Positions 5,877 to 8,450 of a stretch of 8,450 nt of DNA are shown in pieces. The stretch's first letter is position 1. Every line of letters starts with the position of its first letter. The notes under the pieces were generated by a model. It was not told where the DNA came from. It ran no database searches and saw only the letters and a program-made list of their open reading frames with translations. The stretch is from Chitinophagales bacterium (GTDB lineage: Bacteria > Bacteroidota > Bacteroidia > Chitinophagales > Chitinophagaceae), in NCBI GenBank assembly GCA_015654495.1, contig JAATGW010000569.1, positions 1 to 8,450 of the forward strand, read 5' to 3'. The translations under genes and the position numbers were made by a program.

Positions 5877-8309
5877 ATGGGCTGCAGGCGATTTTACCAT
5901 TTTATTTTAACGGTTTTTTTGATCTTGTTTGCAGGTTCTCTGCAAGCCCAATGTGTGCTTAGTTTTTCAGGCAGGATAACTGATTCGGATACACGCGAAT
6001 TTCTCGACGGAGCTACAGTCACCATACGTGAGCTGAACATCACAACAACAACTGACAGCTCAGGACTTTTTTCATTTTCAGGTCTATGCCCTGGAAGTTA
6101 TTCGATTGCATTCAGTCATGTCGATTGCAATCCAATTAGTATTCACTTACACCTGAAAGAAGAGATCATAAAAGATGTACAGCTGCCACATAAGGTGAGT
6201 CAGTTAGCTGAAGTGATGATTGTGAGTGGCAGTAAAACAAATCCTCCCGGAATGGCGGGTGAGCTGAAGGGCAGGTCTCTTGAGGCCGTCCGCGGGTTAA
6301 GTCTGGGTGAAGCATTAAAACAGGTATCCGGTGTCACGGTTTTGCAAACGGGTACAAATATTTATAAACCGGTAATTCATGGTTTACATAGCAACCGGGT
6401 ATTGATACTCAATAATGGTATCAGGCAGGAAGGTCAGCAATGGGGTAGCGAACATGCACCGGAAATTGATCCTTATATAGCAAACAGAATTACTGTGATT
6501 AAAGGTGCATCTTCAATCCGTTATGGTGGAGATGCAATCGGTGGGGTGGTGCTGGTTGAGCCAAAACTTTTACGTTATGTACCGGGCATCAGCGGCGAAG
6601 TGAATTCCGCTTTTTTTTCCAATAATCTTCAGGGCGTTATTTCTGCAATGATCGAAGGCAATAGCAGCCGTATGCCCGCATTTGCATGGCGTTTACAGGG
6701 AACTGCAAAACGCGGAGGAAATGCGCGTACACCCGACTATTGGCTGATGAACTCAGGCAACTGGGAAATCAATGGGTCCGCGACTGCAGGTTTGCGCTAT
6801 CAACAAAAAGGTGTGGAAGTTTTTTACAGCATTTTTAATACTGCGATTGGAATTTTCTCGGGCTCTCATATTGGTAATGTCACTGATCTTATCAATACAA
6901 TTAACAGTAAGGACCCGCCTGACTATATAAAGAATGCGGGATTTACCTATGATATTGATCGTCCTTTTCAGGAGGTTCAGCATCAGTTGTTAAAAGTTAA
7001 ATCCTATCTGAATACCGGAGAAAAAAGCAGGCTGAATCTTACCCTTTCGGGACAGTATAACCGAAGGAGAGAGTATGATATTGTAAGAACCGCACGTTCA
7101 AATCCGCAACTTGAACTTGAATTGTTTACCGGCATTTTTGATCTTGTATGGGAGCATTATAGCGGAACAAGGCTGCGGGGGAGTTTCGGCATAAATAGTA
7201 TGTATCAGCAAAACAGCTATGCTTACCGGTATTTTATTCCGGATTATCAAACTTTAAATACCGGGCTTTTTGCAACTGAAAAATATTCTGTTGGCAAGTG
7301 GCAGCTCGAAGCAGGGATCAGATACGATGTTAAAAACATGTTTAACATTCACGATAATGATCCGGATCCGTACGATGAACTTACCGGAAATCAGCTTACA
7401 GCAGGAGTTCCTTATGGAAGCAGGGATTTTCGCGGGTTTTCAGGAAATGCAGGCGTAACCTGGAAATGGACAGATGATCTCCGTATTTCGGCTACGGCGG
7501 GAACCAGCTGGCGGTCGCCTCAGGCAAATGAAATTTACAGTGACGGTCTGCACCACGGCGCAGCCCGTATTGAAAAGGGAAATCTTAATCTGGCTCCTGA
7601 AAGAGCAAACAGTGTTCTCGGATCTGTTCAATATACAGGTGGTGCCTGGGATATTGATGCAGGAGTTTACCTTAAACAGATCGGGGATTTTATTTACCTG
7701 AAACCAACCTACCCGCCCGAACTTACTATCCGTGGAGCATTTCCCACATTCAGGTATACGCAAACAGATGCGCGGCTAACAGGATTTGATTTATCAGCAG
7801 CATATACTATTTCGCATCATTTCAGGGTAAGCAGTAAGGTTTCGATTTTACGTGCCTGGGATAAAACAGCTGATGACTGGTTAATCCAGATGCCGGCTGA
7901 CCGTGCAGAGGCAGGCTTCGAATATATTTTCAGTGACTTCAGAAAGTGGAAGCAGTCCTATATAAAGCTCGGTTTGCAGTATGTTGCCAAACAGACAAGG
8001 GTACCCGATAGCGGCAATATCGAAATAAAACTTCCCGACGGTACAGTCAGTATGGAATCTGATTATCTCGCGCCACCGGATGCTTATTTTCTCGCAGGTA
8101 TTGAAGCCGGAACAGATCTGATTGTCAATGGCAAACCAATCACTATTGTTTTCGCTGTGACAAATCTCTTCAATACACAATACAGCCTGGGAAATGATAT
8201 CAACGCGGCGGCAGGCCGTTACTACAATGCTGCGCCGGGCGTCAATTATTTTGCCGGAATATCCCTGAATTTTATCTCGCCCGTTGTGCAAAGCCCCGTC
8301 GCTCATTAA
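5877..8309 (+). CDS. TonB-dependent outer-membrane receptor, ZnuD-like, with N-terminal CarboxypepD_reg-like domain
   Basis: An 810-residue outer-membrane active transporter. Residues 1-24 are a signal peptide (hydrophobic 8-20, SLQA end). Residues 26-103 form a carboxypeptidase-regulatory-like beta domain (SGRITDSDTREFLDGATVTI) containing Cys26, Cys71, Cys84 and His81, His90, His92. A TonB-box-like segment EVMIVSG (112-118) precedes the plug (about 135-230): SLGEALKQVSGVTV (142-155), KPVIHGLHSNRVLILNNGIR (164-183), SEHAPEIDPY (191-200), YGGDAIGGVVLV (216-227). The 22-stranded barrel follows to Phe799. The plug order GL-xx-RVLxLxNG / HAxxxDP / GGxAIGGVV and the barrel loop YSDGLHHGAARIEKGN (554-569) resemble ZnuD-type metal receptors, so zinc or another metal or a metal complex is the inferred substrate; a cobalamin or siderophore role cannot be excluded. 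The gene has its own promoter and palindrome. An 11-residue tail follows the final aromatic strand. Confidence 0.93.
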   Translation: MGCRRFYHFILTVFLILFAGSLQAQCVLSFSGRITDSDTREFLDGATVTIRELNITTTTDSSGLFSFSGLCPGSYSIAFSHVDCNPISIHLHLKEEIIKDVQLPHKVSQLAEVMIVSGSKTNPPGMAGELKGRSLEAVRGLSLGEALKQVSGVTVLQTGTNIYKPVIHGLHSNRVLILNNGIRQEGQQWGSEHAPEIDPYIANRITVIKGASSIRYGGDAIGGVVLVEPKLLRYVPGISGEVNSAFFSNNLQGVISAMIEGNSSRMPAFAWRLQGTAKRGGNARTPDYWLMNSGNWEINGSATAGLRYQQKGVEVFYSIFNTAIGIFSGSHIGNVTDLINTINSKDPPDYIKNAGFTYDIDRPFQEVQHQLLKVKSYLNTGEKSRLNLTLSGQYNRRREYDIVRTARSNPQLELELFTGIFDLVWEHYSGTRLRGSFGINSMYQQNSYAYRYFIPDYQTLNTGLFATEKYSVGKWQLEAGIRYDVKNMFNIHDNDPDPYDELTGNQLTAGVPYGSRDFRGFSGNAGVTWKWTDDLRISATAGTSWRSPQANEIYSDGLHHGAARIEKGNLNLAPERANSVLGSVQYTGGAWDIDAGVYLKQIGDFIYLKPTYPPELTIRGAFPTFRYTQTDARLTGFDLSAAYTISHHFRVSSKVSILRAWDKTADDWLIQMPADRAEAGFEYIFSDFRKWKQSYIKLGLQYVAKQTRVPDSGNIEIKLPDGTVSMESDYLAPPDAYFLAGIEAGTDLIVNGKPITIVFAVTNLFNTQYSLGNDINAAAGRYYNAAPGVNYFAGISLNFISPVVQSPVAH

Positions 8310-8328
8310 ACATTTTGCCGTAGATTTG
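8299..8328 (+). promoter_or_regulatory. Probable promoter of the cobalamin-riboswitch transcript
   Basis: TAGATTTG at 8321-8328 is a perfect Bacteroidota -7 element (TAnnTTTG). Nineteen bp upstream lies TCG (8299-8301), one mismatch from the TTG -33 element and inside the last codons of the receptor gene. The predicted start at about 8332-8336 falls just before the riboswitch, so the downstream gene should have a separate, B12-controlled transcript. Confidence 0.5.
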
Positions 8329-8450
8329 CCCCGGTCTGGTGGACGCCTCGGCGTCCTTAAAAGGGAAGTCCGGTGAAGATCCGGCGCTATCCCCGTAGCT
8401 GTAAGCTCTCCGTGTGATCTCACGAATGTCCGATCTGCATGCCACTGTCC
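8329..8450 (+). ncRNA. Cobalamin (B12) riboswitch, 5' portion, truncated by the window edge
   Basis: The conserved aptamer landmarks appear in order. First is a perfect hairpin GGACGC-CTCG-GCGTCC (8341-8356), then TTAAAAGGGAAG (8357-8368). A CCGG pair follows, with TCCGG at 8369-8373 and ATCCGGCGC at 8379-8387, and then the near-invariant CCCCGTAGCTGTAAGC (8391-8406). A peripheral CGTG/CACG hairpin (8411-8424) comes next, and last is GCCACTG (8441-8447). This is the adenosylcobalamin-type RNA that represses B12 uptake or synthesis genes when coenzyme is plentiful. The final part of the aptamer and the expression platform lie beyond the window. It sits 3' of the TonB receptor on the same strand and so governs the next gene, probably btuB-like or a cobalamin/B12-dependent gene, rather than the receptor before it. 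Confidence 0.93.

Noticed and set aside
5877..8309. Calling the receptor BtuB because of the adjacent B12 riboswitch
   Set aside because: The riboswitch lies 3' of the gene and acts on downstream sequence; the plug and loop motifs look more like ZnuD.
7881..8423. 180-codon open frame on the minus strand starting inside the riboswitch
   Set aside because: Overlaps the C-terminal barrel of the TonB receptor and the cobalamin aptamer; no domain is recognisable and no promoter is visible.

Overview
The window looks like a chromosomal segment of a member of the Bacteroidota, probably near the Chitinophagales/Sphingobacteriales. This rests on protein style (a TPR-containing periplasmic-sensor histidine kinase, a TonB receptor with an N-terminal carboxypeptidase-regulatory-like domain), on Bacteroidota-type promoter elements (TAnnTTTG at -7, TTG at -33), on start codons without strong Shine-Dalgarno sequences, and on moderate GC. 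No mobile element, CRISPR array, tRNA or rRNA was seen.

Left part, minus strand (1-1829). Reading leftwards: pyrD (class 2 dihydroorotate dehydrogenase), a small VOC/glyoxalase-like protein, an out-of-frame scrap of a second VOC C-terminus, and the first 50 codons of an Amj-type (DUF2837) lipid II flippase gene that runs off the left edge. The Amj fragment and the VOC scrap are short and were read directly from the reverse strand.

Middle, plus strand (1993-5791). A FadA-like acetyl-CoA acyltransferase (thiolase) diverges from pyrD across a 163-bp gap. Then comes a two-component pair: a NarL/LuxR-type response regulator whose last codons overlap the start of a membrane sensor kinase with periplasmic TPR repeats. 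The kinase core is of the HisKA class, not the HisKA_3 class normally paired with NarL-type regulators.

Right part, plus strand (5792-8450). An 85-bp gap contains a perfect 8-5-8 palindrome whose right arm overlaps the -33 element of a strong-looking Bacteroidota promoter. This promoter serves a full-length TonB-dependent receptor of ZnuD-like (metal-uptake) appearance. Directly after the receptor stop codon a perfect -7 element leads into a cobalamin riboswitch, cut off by the right edge, which must control a gene outside the window.

The pieces are mostly separate functions: pyrimidine synthesis, fatty-acid/acyl-CoA degradation, envelope sensing and outer-membrane uptake. The most interesting signals are the palindrome over the receptor promoter, the kinase/regulator class mismatch, the VOC relic, and the Cys/His-rich N-terminal domain of the receptor. 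I did not find convincing evidence for a wholly new biological system.
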